Of a DNA stretch of 64,000 nt, positions 63,058 through 64,000 are shown piece by piece. Numbering within the stretch: the stretch's first letter is position 1; each line of letters starts with the position of its first letter. The notes under the pieces were generated by a model. The model was not told the origin of the DNA. It ran no database searches and saw nothing but the letters and a program-made list of their open reading frames with translations. The DNA is taken from the NCBI GenBank assembly GCA_002167845.2, contig NHBO02000001.1, positions 19,308-83,307 of the forward strand, in the 5' to 3' direction. Made by a program: the position numbers and the translations under genes. This DNA is from Phycisphaera sp. TMED9 (GTDB lineage: Bacteria > Planctomycetota > Phycisphaerae > Phycisphaerales > SM1A02).

Positions 63058-63966
63058 CTACCGCTGGATCTCGCCCAGGTTCTGGCCGGGAGCCGTTTGA
63101 ACCGAAATGGCGGGGATCTGGAGCCGTTCGGAGATCGCCGCCGCGAGGAGATCGGCGTGGAGTTGATCGTCGCACAGGGTGAAGAGGGTGGAGCCGCTTC
63201 CGGAGAGGTGAATCGCCTGTTCGACGATGGGCCGGATTCGATCCAGATCCTCCTGCAGCTCCGGGTGAAGATCGAGGGCGGCGGCGGCCAGATCGTTGAA
63301 GGGTGCGTCCTTGTCCAGCGTCGCGGTGGCGAGTCCTCGAACGCGTTCCTCGTCCGCTCGGGCTGCCGGTCCCAGTTCGTCGAAGCGCCGATAGACCGGA
63401 CCGGTCGGGCATGCGGTCTCGGGGAACATGAGGACGGCATGAAGCGGCGCGGGCGGGGAGACCAGCTCAATTCGTTCGCCGAGGCCGGTGACGATGCCCG
63501 CGCCGCCATGCACCTGGAAGGCGATGTCCGATCCCAGCGGTCCGCCGATCTCCGCGAGGTCTTCGGGGGAGAGGCCGAGCTCGAAAAGTCGATTCAGTCC
63601 GTGAAGCATCGCGGCGGCGTCCGCCGAGCCACCGCCGAGGCCGCCACCGACGGGGATGCGTTTCTGAACCCGGGCCTGTACAGAGAGCGCGCGTCCGACC
63701 GCTCGCTCCAGAGCGTCGTGGGCGAGGACCGTGAGGTCTTTCGAGACCGACCAGTCGATGTCCGATTTTCGGAGCGCCTCTTCATGCCAGGTGATGGCGT
63801 ATCGACTCGGATAACCGACCGGCAGTCGAGTGAGTTCGAGGTCGTCGAAGAGGTCGACGGTGACCATCCAACTGGCGATCGGATGCATCCCGTCGGCTTG
63901 CGGAGCGGCCACCGAGAGGGCGAGGTTGAGTTTGGCAGGCCCGCGGGCCTGAATTCGATCACGCAT
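63058..63966 (-). CDS. ispE: 4-diphosphocytidyl-2-C-methyl-D-erythritol kinase
   Basis: IspE phosphorylates CDP-ME in the MEP isoprenoid pathway. The 302-residue GHMP kinase opens ARGPAKLNLALSVAAPQADGMHPIASWM (substrate binding, catalytic Lys and His), has the ATP motif PVGGGLGGGSADAAAMLHGLNRLF and the C-terminal LSGSGSTLFTL. Length is normal. A TACGCT hexamer lies 22 nt upstream of the ATG. Other MEP genes are not in the window. Confidence 0.94.
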   Translation of the reverse strand: MRDRIQARGPAKLNLALSVAAPQADGMHPIASWMVTVDLFDDLELTRLPVGYPSRYAITWHEEALRKSDIDWSVSKDLTVLAHDALERAVGRALSVQARVQKRIPVGGGLGGGSADAAAMLHGLNRLFELGLSPEDLAEIGGPLGSDIAFQVHGGAGIVTGLGERIELVSPPAPLHAVLMFPETACPTGPVYRRFDELGPAARADEERVRGLATATLDKDAPFNDLAAAALDLHPELQEDLDRIRPIVEQAIHLSGSGSTLFTLCDDQLHADLLAAAISERLQIPAISVQTAPGQNLGEIQR

Positions 63967-64000
63967 GCGCAGATTCCGAGGGGGGGCGAGCGTACCATGA

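Noticed and set aside
1..64000. CRISPR arrays, tRNA/rRNA genes, transposons, prophage
   Set aside because: I looked for regularly spaced repeats, cloverleaf-type T-arm sequences and transposase or integrase motifs and found none I could support by eye. A tRNA or ncRNA scan could still reveal a small one.

Overview
The window is a GC-rich, gene-dense stretch of bacterial chromosome. It most resembles a marine planctomycete of the class Phycisphaerae. The lineage call is inference from several features: a secreted protein ending in two dockerin-like repeats of the GDFNEDGLVNGADL / LSQWG type; a nickel superoxide dismutase; a DUF1573 lipoprotein; a PgpH-type 7TM-HD protein; and many exported proteins with no clear family. 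I see no tRNA, rRNA, CRISPR array, insertion sequence or phage gene. Nearly all large reverse-frame ORFs are shadows produced by high third-position GC.

Layout. 1-9.2 kb: the 3' part of a giant autotransporter, then nagZ overlapping an M28 peptidase, then a secreted glucose/sorbosone-dehydrogenase-like protein with a dockerin-like tail. 9.3-12.1 kb: a tight run of DUF1573 lipoprotein, metallophosphatase and tsaB. 12.2-16.2 kb: a three-gene signalling cassette (HTH-receiver protein, HDOD-histidine kinase, receiver-GAF protein). 16.2-24.6 kb: psd and an HTH membrane protein (minus), mutY (plus), the 7TM-HD phosphodiesterase (minus), a lipoprotein (plus) and gatC-gatA (minus). 24.8-33.1 kb: an RND efflux pair, a Nif3 protein (minus), PIN-PhoH ATPase and a Bax-inhibitor-1 protein. 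33.2-40.7 kb: a small SpoA/FliN-like protein, then the fatty acid/phospholipid cluster rpmF-plsX-fabH-fabD-(lipoprotein)-fabG-acpP-fabF, all on the minus strand. A good sigma70-type promoter precedes rpmF. 40.8-42.5 kb: rnhA, rpsL, rpsG. 42.6-45.8 kb: an unknown gene, sodN, a ThiF/MoeB-like E1 enzyme and a DinB-like protein. 45.9-53.5 kb: a large exported protein built from an internal duplication, glpK-glpD, and an exported protein with clan-CD-peptidase-like features. 53.6-64 kb: SGNH-like protein, sucD, purM, arfB-like, an outer-membrane barrel, a metallophosphoesterase, a PLP decarboxylase, an M3 oligopeptidase and ispE.

How the genes fit together. The rpmF-plsX-fab block supplies acyl-ACP and phosphatidic acid precursors, psd makes phosphatidylethanolamine, and glpK/glpD handle glycerol. 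nagZ, the M28 and M3 peptidases and the RND pump act in envelope recycling, peptide turnover and efflux. The 12-16 kb cassette looks like a cytosolic two-component module with unusual domain order.

The most notable points are these. fabG appears to start at an AUC codon. A TAnnnT hexamer lies 6-9 nt before the ATG of ten genes, suggesting -10-only promoters and leaderless mRNAs. The nickel superoxide dismutase precursor has a long leader. There is also the reversed HTH-receiver cassette, the duplicated large exported protein, and a clan-CD-like protein whose catalytic cysteine seems to be missing.
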